Source: Trichobilharzia regenti
Taxonomy: Eukaryota; Platyhelminthes; Trematoda; Strigeidida; Schistosomatidae
NCBI GenBank assembly: GCA_944472135.2
Contig: OX235270.1
Coordinates: 147,265,632 to 147,329,631, forward strand
Direction: 5' to 3'
DNA length: 64,000 nt
The notes beneath the pieces are model-generated. The model made no database searches, had not been told where the DNA came from, and saw only the letters and a program-made list of their open reading frames with translations. This document shows, piece by piece, positions 53,030-63,359 of the stretch (position 1 is the first letter of the stretch; the number at the start of each line of letters is the position of its first letter). Position numbers and translations under genes: made by a program.

Positions 53030-53240
53030 TAGACCACAGATTGATATCAGTAGGAGAACTATTGAAAGCCAGAGAGTTCTGCCAAACAGCTGTTTCATCC
53101 TAGTTCGGGATTCATCGGGAGGATACACCTACCACCATAGAGGTTCGAACCTACGGCATTCCGGTTACAGGGCAAAGTATTATACCATTTAGCCAATGGG
53201 AACCGACTCAATAGCCAATCCGTGAATTCTTACCTTTACT
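53030..53240 (-). mobile_element. tRNA-headed SINE with hammerhead-like core
   Basis: On the minus strand, the A-box-like CCATTGGCTAAATGGTATAA (53181-53200) is followed by the exact B-box core GGTTCGAACC (53142-53151), then the hammerhead core and GATATCAATCTGTGG. A second, partial copy of the SINE end in opposite orientation lies at about 53455-53500. The pair therefore again forms an inverted arrangement. Confidence 0.65.
53080..53130 (-). ncRNA. Near-consensus hammerhead ribozyme core in SINE
   Basis: The minus strand reads CCGATGA (one change from CTGATGA), a stem II ATCC...GGAT, GAAA, and the stem III pair ACAG/CTGT. Of the copies in this window it keeps one of the best cores. The single change at the conserved U probably impairs cleavage. 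Confidence 0.5.
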
Positions 53241-53514
53241 AATTCGTGATTTGTTTTTTAACCGCCAGCCAACGTCATTGGCAGGAATTCCTTCCTCACT
53301 GTCGACTAAATAGACATCACCGGTCAGGACTTCTCACTAGAACTCCAGATAATACCGTCCTGTGGCTGGTCACTAGGTAGCATCAGATTAATTTTCTATA
53401 AATAGTTTATATAGAGAATCTGTTTATTTCAGGTTAAACGAGGGAATGACATCAGCAGTTCTCTAATTGGTATCAATCTGTGGTCAAACATGAAACAAAT
53501 AGAGAATCCTTACA

Positions 53515-53995
53515 CACTAATTCTTGAATATTATAAAAGTAATAGAAATAAAATTAATAAAATGTCAATTTTAATCATGATAATAAGAAATTCGAATTTT
53601 AAAAGTAAGAATCTTTTTATGAAAGTCAATTTTGCATTAACCTTCTAATTGACAGTTGCAACTTCAATTGTAAATGGGCACTTATGGTTATAAAATGAGT
53701 AAAACTTTAACATTTATATATATGCTTTTTTAAATTATCCTTCATTAATAAGGAAGTGTATATCAAAAAAGGCCATAATTTAGCAAAGTGTTATTCATTT
53801 CTTCTAAACTTCCCTTAAAATCTGTACAGTAGTAGTATAGTACACTGAAAGGTCATAAAAACGCCTATAAAAGTTAGCTGGTTAAATATCATTTAGTTTT
53901 GGAATACATGAAATCACATATTAGGAAAGAATAAGTGAATTACAAAACTTAATGTAATTAGTCCTCGGTAATCGAAAGACTTTAGGTGATTAATG
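53515..53995. other. AT-rich spacer
   Basis: No gene recognised. Confidence 0.5.
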
Positions 53996-53999
53996 TCAC

Positions 54000-54800
54000 T
54001 TATGGAGGTTGGTGAAGATAACCAACCAATCCACAGCAGCAACAACAACAACAGCAAAAACACACAGCATCAATCAGGAGGGATTTAACAAAGGTCACTT
54101 CCCTCCTGCACTAAACTGCGAAGCATTCATGCAAATTCCACGCAATCGGAACGGATGACGATGTGAAAGTCAGCCAGCCAGAGTCTCAAAAGGCAATTTC
54201 ACACATTTTCATCAACCCTAAAGCAGTTTGCACATTTTATGCACTCCGCCTCAGAATCACAAGGAACAAGATTAGGATTCTGTTAAACACAAATATGAAG
54301 ACGTTCAGTCAGTCACTTCTTCTGTCTGGGTGAGAAATATGGCCAGCATGTCAAGGAGAGCATTTCAAACAAGTTACGCACCTTTATCAAAAGCTACCGA
54401 CTTCGCCACCTGGCTCCATACTGAACATCAAATGGTCGGCTGGCTAGTCAGAAGGAATTAGCTAGCCGGGAACAAACCAACCAAGAGGTAATCGCCCAAC
54501 AAATATACAGAAAAAATGGGAATGGACTGGACGTATGCTGAGGAGGCCGTTGAATGACACAACGTGCAATGCAGGTCATCGCTCGAGTTGAACCCAAATG
54601 GGAAGTGACGAGTGAGTTTTCTGTGTGAGGGTGACGTGGAGGAGATCGTGTGTAGAGGACCAGGAAGAGAAAAGATATTATGGGCGATCGTGTGACTAGC
54701 CATCTGAAGAGGAGCGCAGAAAATAGGACGAAGTGAAGATGAGTTTTTGAAGTACTGTATTGTACTCGGAACCCAAGGGAATAATAATCAATAATAGTAA
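54000..54800 (+). mobile_element. RTE (SR2-like) LINE fragment
   Basis: Starts at the CAA-rich site after NIDK (ATAACCAACCAATCCACAGCAGCAACAAC) and follows the degraded thumb and C-terminal sequence. It ends at CTCGGAACCCAAGGGAATAATAATC near 54790. It is colinear with 10050-10835. The TTGG site is not expanded here. Confidence 0.75.
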
Positions 54801-54804
54801 TAAA

Positions 54805-55455
54805 TGTCTATTGATAACTGCTGGAGGACATCAATTCTGAATCAGAGAGTTTCGGATAGATATTTGCTAGAAGAGATCTAATGAGTTCCCTTTTATTACA
54901 ATGATGCAGATTTTAGTCGCTTGCCAGCTTCTGTTTATTTTAGGGTGGATTGCTCTCTGAACTGATCCATCTGCCTTTGTCGAAAGCAAACTCTGCCTTT
55001 GAAGTCGACTTCTAGAGTATAAGCAACTGATCGATTAGTATTATTTAAAGCGTGCACAGAAGGGAACTAAGCAGAAAACGTCTGTATACAGCAGAACCAG
55101 TTGACTCCCTTGAGGAATTCTTAAATGATCCTGGAGGACCTTGTTTCTAACTTCTCTAACATAACCCTTTCAACAACACAGCTCCAGATATTTTTACTTG
55201 AACCCAATTCTGTTATCAAGAATCAGACAATGCCTTAGGGTATTGTGAGATTTTTCATGAACTGGAAAACAAAAACCATGTAATGACTACGAAACGCCTG
55301 GCTCTCTAACTTTCGATTGTCAAAATTTATTTATCCGTCAAGAAACTGATATTTTCCAGAATTTGCATAATGTTGATAGTACGTTTTGTCCAACGTCACA
55401 ATGGTAAACAAATAATAAAATAAAATTCAAAAATAATCATAAAATACCTACATTC
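54805..55455. other. Spacer without recognised gene
   Basis: No motif recognised. Confidence 0.45.
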
Positions 55456-55456
55456 C

Positions 55457-55850
55457 TCAACCTGAGACCCAGTAATTCGATCTAGTCATTCGACAGAAAA
55501 ATATACAATAATTCAATAATAATATAATACAATAAATAATTAATAAGACCCGATGAACAAGAGGTGGTTCCCGTGGTCCAATGGTCTGATGGATAACGCT
55601 TTGACGTTTAAAATTATGGGTACTGGGTTTGAGCATCGGTGGGAATATCATCACTCACTGGTGAATTCAAGTACATCCAGATGACGAGTCTCATATAGGA
55701 GGAAATGTGAATCCTGGATTCCAGTGCAGGTCACTATCAGGCAATTGACTTCAAGTTACATGACCAGACATCGTGAAGCAACCGCGCAAGGAGTCGAAAT
55801 GTTAACCTGAGACCCAGTAATTCGGTTCAATCAGTCGACAGGAAAATCTA
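55457..55850 (+). mobile_element. Sm-alpha-like hammerhead SINE, one full copy plus preceding tail
   Basis: A tRNA-like head starts near 55562 (A-box CGTGGTCCAATGGTCTGATGG; B-box CTGGGTTTGAGCATC at 55623-55637). It is followed by GGTGGGAATATCATCACTCACTG, the hammerhead (55671-55722) and the 3' body. A 46-bp segment with CCTGAGACCCAGTAATTCG occurs at 55458-55503 and again at 55805-55851. The 347-bp spacing suggests a partial tandem dimer, as known for Sm-alpha-type satellites. Confidence 0.7.
55671..55722 (+). ncRNA. Hammerhead ribozyme (Sm-alpha type), core mutated
   Basis: Stem I ATCCAG/CTGGAT is perfect, ATGACGA stands in place of CTGANGA (C3 changed to A), and stem II is GTCTC...GGAG. GAAA is present, stem III is short, and ATC lies at the expected cleavage site (after 55713). 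C3 is essential in known hammerheads, so this copy is probably inactive. Confidence 0.65.
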
Positions 55851-56351
55851 AAATTGAATTTAAAAAAGTTATAAAATAAATAATAAAAATAAACATTTTG
55901 GACTGTTTATTGAATAAACTAAGTGAGCTTAACTCACATTTTTCCATATCTTATCTGCTTGTTAAAAGTTTTCTACTGACTCACGCAATTTAATCTTTTT
56001 CTACCTGGATATGATAGTAGGGAAGTGCATTCATTCAGCATAAGTGAATCGGTATTAATGAAATTGACACAATGGACATTGTCATACGGTGGTTTTTTTC
56101 AATGGATGAATAATTCTACTCTGACTTAGTAGTTTTGTCCAGTACGGCGAAGTGTGTTTTATTTGTTCTAGATTTCATTAACAGAAGATGGTCTTATTCA
56201 ACATGTCAAGGAGGTGGAAAACAGAATATTTTTTCTTACCACGACAAACATGCTAACGACTTCTTCTTCACAAAGTATTTATTTTTATTTTATTGTTGAT
56301 TACAGCTTGATTCCACACTATATTTTTGGTACAAGTATGAAATTTTCAGCA

Positions 56352-56520
56352 TGGCTCTCGTGGCCCAAGTGGTCTAGTGAAACTATGGGTACTGGGTTCG
56401 AGCCTCGGTGGGAACATCATCACTCACTGAGAAATGCAGGTACATCCAGTTGACGAGTCCCAAATAGGACGAAATGCGCATCCTAGATTCCACTGCTAGT
56501 CACCATCCACCAATTAATTA
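56352..56520 (+). mobile_element. Sm-alpha-like hammerhead SINE
   Basis: The tRNA-like head has A-box TGGCCCAAGTGGTCTAG (56361-56377) and a near-perfect B-box GGGTTCGAGCCTC (56394-56406). It is followed by GGTGGGAACATCATCACTCACTG and the hammerhead. It is preceded at 56290-56350 by a piece of the other SINE body (CACACTATATTTTTGGTACAAGTATG), also found in the tandem units. Confidence 0.75.
56441..56492 (+). ncRNA. Hammerhead ribozyme (Sm-alpha type), core mutated
   Basis: CATCCAG TTGACGA, stem II GTCCCAAATAGGAC (a perfect GTCC/GGAC hairpin), GAAA, stem III ATGC/GCAT, then TC at the expected cleavage site (after 56482) and CTAGATTCC. Two defects are visible: C3 changed to T, and one mismatch in stem I (CTAGAT versus CTGGAT). 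Confidence 0.7.
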
Positions 56521-56524
56521 CAGA

Positions 56525-57330
56525 AAATGTTTACTGAATTGTAGTCATTATAATCAGGTATGGATGAATGATTATTGGGCGAATATTGAATACATATTCA
56601 CGGAGATTAGGAGGTCTGCTTAAGTCCCTGGGCTACCTGAATTTTCACATATAAAAATGGCCTAATCTCTTCTTCATTTTTTCTACTGTTTTAATAATAC
56701 AGTTGTATCAAATGATCACTACATGAACTGACGCACATATTTAATCAGCCTTCACAAAAAAAAATAACCCAGTGCCATTGAGTCCTTGTAAGAAAAGGAA
56801 GGAAAACAAAATATATGCAAAATTGGCTCTGTCTTCATGTGAAACAGAACTACGTCTCATATACGACAGACTTCCGATAATTAATTTACATGTAAATCCT
56901 GTATGAAGATGAAATATTTCGAAACTTAATATTCTGAAAATTTCTTCAATATATATTCACATATTGTCTGACGTAGAGCTTTATTTTTATTATTATTATT
57001 ATTATTAAAATTAAATTATTAACATCCATACAGCGTAGAAGTACATATGTAGCCTCTCTCTCTTTGCAGTATATAAGTTTATGATAAGAAACCTCCCTAT
57101 AATACCACCTCCCGACTACTATTTGTCATCCTAACAACTTATAATAAATTTAAATAGTGCATAGGCAGGCATTACTGAGTTTGTTAATCGAAGTCATGGG
57201 CACTAACGTTACGATAAGTACCTAACTAAAAGAAATAACAAATGGGAGACGTTTCATCATGAAATCACTCAGTTTTCCAAGAACTAGTTTCTAGGGACTT
57301 GATTTATTTCATGTTTGATCGTGGATAATG
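56525..57330. other. AT-rich spacer with an ATT run
   Basis: (ATT)n near 56985-57006. No gene recognised. Confidence 0.5.
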
Positions 57331-57334
57331 TCAG

Positions 57335-57640
57335 TGCAACAAATAAGCAGGAAGAAATGGAGGTGGATTGGCTGGCCATACTTTGAGGAAACCATCAAGT
57401 GAGTGACATCACTAGACAAGCCATCGCTCGAGTGGAACCCGAAAGGGAAGTAGCAAGTTGGTCGTCAGCGTGAGGGTGACTTGGAGGAGGTCATGTGAAG
57501 AGGAGATGAAAGCATGTAGGCTGACTTGGAGCCAGGTGAAAACTTTAGCAGAGAACCGAAGGCAATGGAGACTTGAGCGGCTGAAGACTTATGTACCTCT
57601 AGGAGTTAAAGGAAATAATAATAAATAATAATAATGTCAG
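57335..57640 (+). mobile_element. RTE (SR2-like) 3'-end fragment
   Basis: Reads NKQEEMEVDWLAIL, then the terminal block with GTGACTTGGAGGAGGTCATG and GGCAATGGAGACTTGAGCGG. It ends at CCTCTAGGAGTTAAAGG with an (AAT)n tail, directly followed by a SINE end at 57643. Confidence 0.75.
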
Positions 57641-57642
57641 TT

Positions 57643-57945
57643 AGAGAACCATTGAAAACAAAGGAGTACTTAACAGCTGTTTCGGTTTAGTTTGTGCTGT
57701 TTCATAGTACTCACCTATCTAGGTTTAAAATGGCTGTAGGACGAATTCGACTGAAGTTCTACTGAGAAGTCATGATCAGTGGGATTCATGATGTAGGGGC
57801 GTGATGACAACTACTCAAGGATGACACTGGCTGGTGGTCGCGTTAAAATCATGAGTTGATAGAAGTTGAGACTAAAAGACCCAATGACGGAATGGTCTAC
57901 AAGCCTGCACTGTTACCGGAAAGTGCTGAGTTTATATATATATAT
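57643..57945. mobile_element. Fragments of the hammerhead SINE family in inverted arrangement
   Basis: 57643-57720 matches the SINE 3' end in minus orientation (GTTAGAGAACCATTGAAAAC, ACAGCTGTTTC). 57750-57930 matches the SINE 5' body in plus orientation (AAGTCATGATCAGTGGGATTCATG, TGGTCGCG, CATGAGTTGATAGAAGTTGAG, TACCGGAAAG). The hammerhead core is destroyed. Confidence 0.5.
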
Positions 57946-57949
57946 GGTA

Positions 57950-58122
57950 AAAGCTGTCTGATAACCAATGCAATATAGTTTTTCCTTCAGTTAAGAAAAA
58001 TTAATTTTAAATAACCCAAACTACAGTTATTAAAACAGATGCATTTAATTGAGATGAACATGTTAATGTTTACCTCATATAATTTCGTCAAATTTGAGGT
58101 CGCTTATCAGTTATTATTGCAT
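57950..58122. other. AT-rich spacer
   Basis: No gene recognised. Confidence 0.5.
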
Positions 58123-58124
58123 TA

Positions 58125-59690
58125 TTATGATTGTTATTATTATTATATCCTTTAATTCCTAGAGGAACATACGGCTTCAGCTACGCGTATCCACTGCCTT
58201 CGGTTTACTGCAAATGTTTTCACTCCGCTCCAAGTCTGATAACATGCTTCCATCTCCTCCTCACATGACCTCCTCCAAGTCACCCTCACGCTGACGACAA
58301 ACTCGCCACCCGCTTCCCTTTCGGCCTGGTTCCACTCGAGAAATGGCTTGTCTAGTGATGTCACTCACTTCATGGTTTTCTCAGTGTATGGCCAGCCAAT
58401 CCATCTTCATTTCTTCCTACCTATTTGTTTGACAATCGGTTCCTGCTGTGTTGGTTGGTTCGCTCATCGCCAGAGATCCCATCCTGTTGGTGATCTTTTC
58501 TGGCCAGCCATCTGATCTTGAGTGGTAATGAGAGAAGAAAACCGTTAATGAAAATCGGAAGTTTGTTCGAGATACTCTTTATGACGCGCAGTGCAAGTCT
58601 CTGATCCGTATGGTGAGCAGAACTGACTGACTTCACATTGGAGTTGAAAATCCGGATGTTATTTTTGATGGTGAGTGATGTTGATCTCCACACAAACTCA
58701 ACTTAAGAGTAATGAAAGCCTGTCTTGCTTTTCCGATTCTGGCTTTGATATCCTCGTCAGTTCCGTCGGCCAGTAATTGAAACGATGCTTCCCAAGTAGG
58801 TAGGTGGGTAGGTGAAGGAGTTTGTTTCTTTCAGGTTCCTCCCATTTATTCTGGCTGATTGTTGTCTGTTGTTGTTGGCCAGGAATCTTCATCACCACAT
58901 CTGTTTTATCTGTGTTCACTCGAAGTCCTATCTTCTGTGGATGCTCCTTCTGCCAGCTTGTTGCTTTCCACTTGCATATCTTCCAGTTTGTGGGAAATCA
59001 GACATATATACCACATCGGCGAAGTCCAGATCCTGCAAGTTCTATTTTTGTGTTAGTCCATTTTATGCCTGTTTCCTCACTGGCCGCTAGCTGTCTGTCG
59101 CATTATCCAATCTACTGCAATCAGGAAGATCATTGGCGATAGTAGACCGCCAGCCGGCGTGCCTCACATCCGTCCTCACTTCGAAGGCTTCCGTAAGTTT
59201 CCCGTTGTGGATTACTCGGAGGCATGCAGCATTGTCGTACAACTAACTGTTGGATGAGATGTATAATTGTTGATGGGAGCCCTTGTTAGTAGGGAAGTGC
59301 TTTCCAAATCACCTCTCAATCGACGCTGCGTTGTCGAAGGCCTTTTCAAATTCGATGAAGTTGAGTGAGATAGAGAGGTGACTTCCATTCCAAGCTTTGT
59401 TCAATGATGATCCGTAGAGTGGCGATTTGATCAATACATGACTTGTTTCTCCTGAATCCAGCTTGTTCTGGTCGAAGTTTTTCATCCAGGTTGGCTTGTT
59501 TGATTCTCTTGAGTATGATGCAGCTTAGTATTTTGCTTTGGATGGACAGGAGCATAATTCCGTGCCAGTTTTTGCATTGACTTAAGTCTCTTTTCTTTGG
59601 TAGTTTGAATAATTATGCTTCCTTCGAATCCTCAGGTACTTTGCCCTCTTTCCACACGTTTTCCAAAAGTGGCGTCATCAAGTCCGCTAC
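58125..59690 (-). mobile_element. RTE (SR2-like) LINE fragment, longest minus-strand copy
   Basis: On the minus strand, in order: SKILSCIILKRIKQANLDEKLRPEQAGFRRNKSCIDQIATLRIIIEQ (59380-59555), motif A remnants (FEFEKAF), and a motif B area with indels. A motif C remnant (LDFAD near 59020), MNTDKTDVVMKIPGQQQ (58870-58919) and thumb sequence follow, including SLTIKNNIRIFNSNVKSV and LPLKIRWLARKDHQQ. The terminal block RVTWRRSCEEEMEACYQTW (58152-58364) ends at GGAATTAAAGG near 58140. Several frameshifts are present. Confidence 0.8.
59346..59555 (-). pseudogene. RTE reverse transcriptase, finger region fragment
   Basis: A 69-residue open segment reading IQSKILSCIILKRIKQ, LRPEQAGFRRNKSCIDQIATLR and IIEQSLEWKSPLYL. 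It is the RT region just before motif A and corresponds to [15 protein letters not shown] in the array RTE. It shows that the two RTE families differ considerably in sequence. Confidence 0.75.
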
Positions 59691-59779
59691 AGTTAATACA
59701 GAGAAATATACGCATAAAAAAGAAGAAGTTATTAACTTTTCAGTCTAAAATTCAAGTATTATTTTATAGGTATTTGACT

Positions 59780-60110
59780 GATTGCTTCACAAGATTTCAT
59801 CATGTGTTGACATGGGTTAGTAAGCCTTTGGAAAACCAGCACCAGAATACTGGGGACTTGTTTCTTCATAGTTTTTGACTCTTCATCAGTACGCACTCCT
59901 TGTGGCGAGCTAGCTGGTGCATCATTAGTCCACTGAAACCCCAAAAATCCAATGACTATTTCATGAATTCCAACTTCTGCCAATTCATGATATAGCGTGA
60001 CTGACAGTAGTCAGTGTCCTCGTTGGAGAGTATCGGTCCTCAGATCCGACCTGTTGAATCCTACTGGTCACGGCTTCCTACTAGAATTAACTACGTGAAA
60101 AGAACCAGTC
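59780..60110 (-). mobile_element. Hammerhead-family SINE, degraded
   Basis: The reverse complement matches the body of the SINE at 51715-52080 (GAATTGGCAGAAGTTGGAATTCATG, GGATTCAACAGG, TAGTAGGAAGCCGTGACCAGTAGGATTCA). The 3' end with TTTTCCAAAGGC lies near 59828. The hammerhead core is hardly recognisable. Confidence 0.5.
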
Positions 60111-60164
60111 AGTGAGCATCCTATTGATATTCAGTTGTTATGGTTTGAAAGGATTTGACTGTCT

Positions 60165-60330
60165 ACACGATTTAAGCATGAGCTCCGGTGGGTGCGTGTT
60201 GAAAAGAAAAGAGTCCCAAACTAGGACGAAACAGCTGTCCAGTACTTCCTTAAGGTTTTCCAATGGTTCGCTTAATGATGTCGGCTCTCGATGAAATCCT
60301 GTAACTAAACTACAAAAAATGTTTACAAAG
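60165..60330 (+). mobile_element. Hammerhead-family SINE, 3' half
   Basis: Contains the core GAGTCCCAAACTAGGACGAAACAGCTGTCCAGTACTTCC region and the 3' end TTTTCCAATGGTTCGC...GATGAAATCCTGTAAC shared with 51715-52080. The tRNA-like head is missing. Confidence 0.6.
60190..60250 (+). ncRNA. Hammerhead ribozyme remnant in SINE
   Basis: Stem II GTCCCAAACTAGGAC (60213-60227), GAAA (60228-60231), and stem III ACAG/CTGT followed by C and CAGTAC are all intact. The CTGATGA box is lost (AAAAGA). Stems II and III are the best preserved of this family here. Confidence 0.5.
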
Positions 60331-60715
60331 TAAAGGAAACACGAAACGACAGAAATACAGAAATCATTCACTAGTGTGTGTGTTTAATTTTATTTATTGT
60401 ATAATTTCCACTTATTTCTACGCAGTAGACTGTTGAATGTTGATTCCACATAAATCTGTGGTGTTTGATGAAATTTTTAGAGTTGGTAGTAAAAAAGCAA
60501 CAAGGTGTACCTGGAACTATTAGAAATGTAAGATTTTATGTGATAACTGAGCGCTCTACGACAACGGCTGACCACAAAACAAGCACACAGTGCGTGGATG
60601 GTCTAAACGATGTTTATAAAATTAAATGTGCCTTAAAGAACCACAATTTTGTTAGTGAAATCAACTTGCCATAAACTGATTAGGTAGATGGTTGGCACAA
60701 AAGTTGAAATCTGAA
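60331..60715. other. Spacer without recognised gene
   Basis: A 69-residue frame at 60465-60674 has no recognisable motif. Confidence 0.4.
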
Positions 60716-60719
60716 GGAT

Positions 60720-61090
60720 TTTGGAATAGTTCACCACAATACAGGTTCCTTTCGAAATCCAAATGCCATTTAAGGTTTCTTCATTTTATACAGGCATACC
60801 CCCTAAAAAAACAATGAAAATCATATGAGACTATCTGAATTACTTCTTCTTGAAAATAAATTGACACAATTGCTAATCCTCGGTGCACAGAATGTTGAAT
60901 TTCACTTGAATAACTACTTTCACAGGCAAAATAATGAAATGGCTTTGAGATTATTACCTCTGTGCCTGATTCTTGCTGATATACTATTGGCCTGTTTTGG
61001 ATGAATGGAAGTGAAATCAGAAATATAGAAAAGTATATATATCACAGAATGTACATTGATGACGAATCTGTTGTTCGTATAATAATATGG
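60720..61090 (+). mobile_element. PLE reverse transcriptase fragment, strongly degraded
   Basis: The reading LSELLLLENKLTQLLILGAQNVEFHLNNYFHRQNNEMAL ... LPLCLILADILLA (about 60825-61000) aligns in order with the PLE stretch 'L..LL......V.F..N..FYRQ..GVAMGSPLGP.LADIFLA' (motif B). MYIDDESVV (about 61045-61075) stands in for motif C, YVDDTFV. The GSP of motif B is lost, and there is an in-frame stop after CFG. Confidence 0.5.
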
Positions 61091-61129
61091 ATCTGGAGTT
61101 TACTAAACCTAATATATCTCACCACTACA

Positions 61130-61250
61130 TCAAGTATACAATGGATCTTGAAGGACACAAGAGGTGTCCTATGATTCTCTAACTTATGTCAGCCCATGAT
61201 GAAATCCTCCAGCCAGTCAAACATAATCACTACAATACCAATACTGGTAA
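61130..61250 (+). mobile_element. Hammerhead-family SINE, 3' end only
   Basis: CCTATGATTCTCTAACTTATGTCAGCCCATGATGAAATCCT and CAGTCAAACATAATCACTACAA match the 3' end of the SINE at 52010-52080. Confidence 0.5.
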
Positions 61251-61439
61251 TATAAGTTACCAAAATATTCTAGTAGCAGGAATGATATAACGGTTTTACT
61301 TGACATAACTGAGTGAATCAGCGAATCTCTGAATGCATCATATAGGTGCTGAAGTGAAATTGCTGTCATCACTGAAGCACATGTGTTCACTGAATTCACC
61401 CCATAAATAATTTTCACAAAAATTAAGTCGTTAACCCCT

Positions 61440-61830
61440 CTGTTTCTTGAAATAGTTATGTTACTTTCCTAATCTCATCCTGTTGCGTGTTTACATTCTC
61501 AATGGTAGAGCTTTTTCCTAGGTTATTTAACTTAGTAGGGTCAATTATTCTAGGTTTAGCTAAATGTTTATGTTCCATTATGCTAGTTGATCTTGATCTC
61601 CTAGTTTGATTGACCTGTGTGATTGATGTCACAGTCATCGCATGGTAACTTGTAAATTATATTATTTTTACTAATTGAATCCATTGGCTTCTTAAGCCGA
61701 AGAAGTTATTACTTGAGAGGGTTGGTTGGTTTAAATGCCATTCTGACTAATTCCAGACTCATTGAGAATCCTACTTATTAAGTCTGACATTCCTTCTTTG
61801 TACGGCAGTATTACAGGGGTTTTGAATTCT
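61440..61830 (+). repeat. Unclassified dispersed repeat, relative of 48440-48790
   Basis: Colinear similarity to the interior of the inverted-repeat element at 48040-49153: GGGTCAATTATTCTAGG, TTTTATGTTC, CTAGTTTGA, TTGAGAATCC and a TCTGACATTCCTTCTTTGTA-type block. No coding potential; family unknown. Confidence 0.45.
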
Positions 61831-61924
61831 AATATTATTTAGCTAATCTCAGTTTTTTCTATGGTTTGTCATATGTCTTTTGAATACATTCTGGTTGGTA
61901 GTGTGTTATTCACTAGTAATACTT

Positions 61925-63358
61925 CCAAGTAAAATCCTGAATCGCATCATCCTGGAGAGAATAAAGGAAACACTGGATGCAGACTTCCGACCAGAACAGG
62001 AAAGGCAAATCATATTCTGACCAAATCGCAACTCTACGCATCATCATCACAGAACAAAGCATGGAAAGGCAATCAAACCTCTACCTCAACTTTATAGACT
62101 TTGAGAAGGCCTTCGATAGCGTTGATCGTGAAGTAGTTTGGAAATTACTCGAGTACTATGGCGTACCCCAAATATTCATCAACCTTATTCAACAGCTGTA
62201 CGACAACGGCACCTGCCAAGTGATCCACAACGGAAGACTCAGCGAGGCGTTTGGAGTAAACACAGAAGTCAGACAAGGGTGCTTATTATCACCCACCAAT
62301 GATATTCCTAATTGTGGTGGACTGGATTATGCATCAGACTGTGAGTGGGAAACGAGAAGACAGGAATATCCTGAACCGATGTGAAGAACATAGAAGACCT
62401 GGATTTCGCGCGGCGACGATTTATGCTTGATGTCACACACACAAAATCGAAAACGTACAAGCGAAAACTGACCGACGAACTGGTCGAAGAAGCTGTCAGC
62501 GAAGACAGGACTCCAAGTGAACACAGAAGAGACGGAGGTGATGAAAATAACCAACCACCACCAACAACAACAGCAACAGCAATAGCAACATCCAGCGTCA
62601 ATCACCATCAAGGGGAGGGATTTCAAAGAGGTTACTCCATTCACTCACTTATCTAGGGAGCATTGTCTCAACTACAGGAAGTCGGAATGGACGACGATGT
62701 CAAATCCAGAGACAATCGGGTGGAGGCGAGAAACACATTCACTCATCAACCTAAACCAATCCAATCTGGAAATCTTCGTCACTCAGCCTGCATCAACAAC
62801 CACATTGCTTCGGATTTTCAATACAAACGTAAAGTCAGTCAGTTCTTCTATACAGATCAGAATTTGTGACTTGGCGGGTGGGTCACAAAGAATATTTCCA
62901 ACAGCCTGTTGCAGACCTTCATCAACAACTAACTGTCTTCGCTGGCTCTATACTGAAGATCAGATGGCCGCGCCGGAAAGAATCACCAACAAGAAACTAT
63001 TGGAACAAACAAAACAAAACAAGAACCAATCGCCAACCAACAAATATGCAGGAGAAAGTGGATGGATGGATGGACTGGACACTCACTCACTGAGGAGGCC
63101 GCCGCTGGGTGACATTGTGCGCGCGTCAGGCCATTGCTCGAGTGGAACCAGGCCGAAAGGGAAGCACGCGGCGAGTGGGTCGTCAGTGCAAGGGTGACAT
63201 GCAGGAGGAGATCGTGTTTGTGAAGAGGAGCTGAAACAGTATAGACTAACATGTATGCAGGTGAAAATTACAGCAAAAGGAAGACAGACGCAAGTGGAGA
63301 CGTACAGTTGAAGCTATATGTTCCACTAGGAACCCAAGGGAACAATAATAATAATACT
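61925..63358 (+). mobile_element. RTE (SR2-like) LINE fragment, longest plus-strand copy
   Basis: Starts at SKILNRIILERIKETLDADFRPEQ (from about 61928, with a small internal deletion) and covers RT motifs A and B. It lacks motif B's end (deletion of SPFLFLL to the DWI region). It continues with IEDLDFARRRFMLD (altered motif C, about 62385), a CAA/GAA-rich site without TTGG expansion, the thumb and the 3' end LYVPLGTQGN. The tail is (AAT)n near 63340-63355. Confidence 0.8.
61977..62384 (+). pseudogene. RTE reverse transcriptase, motif A region
   Basis: A 135-residue frame with SDQIATLRIIITEQSMER, LYLNFIDFEKAFDSVDREVVWKLLEYYG (motif A, catalytic Asp present), FINLIQQLYDNGTCQVIHNGRLSEAFGV and TEVRQGCLLSP (start of motif B). 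After that it joins NDIPNCGGLDYASDCEWETRRQEYPE by a deletion. The YADD box is replaced, so the enzyme is dead. Confidence 0.8.
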
Positions 63359-63359
63359 T

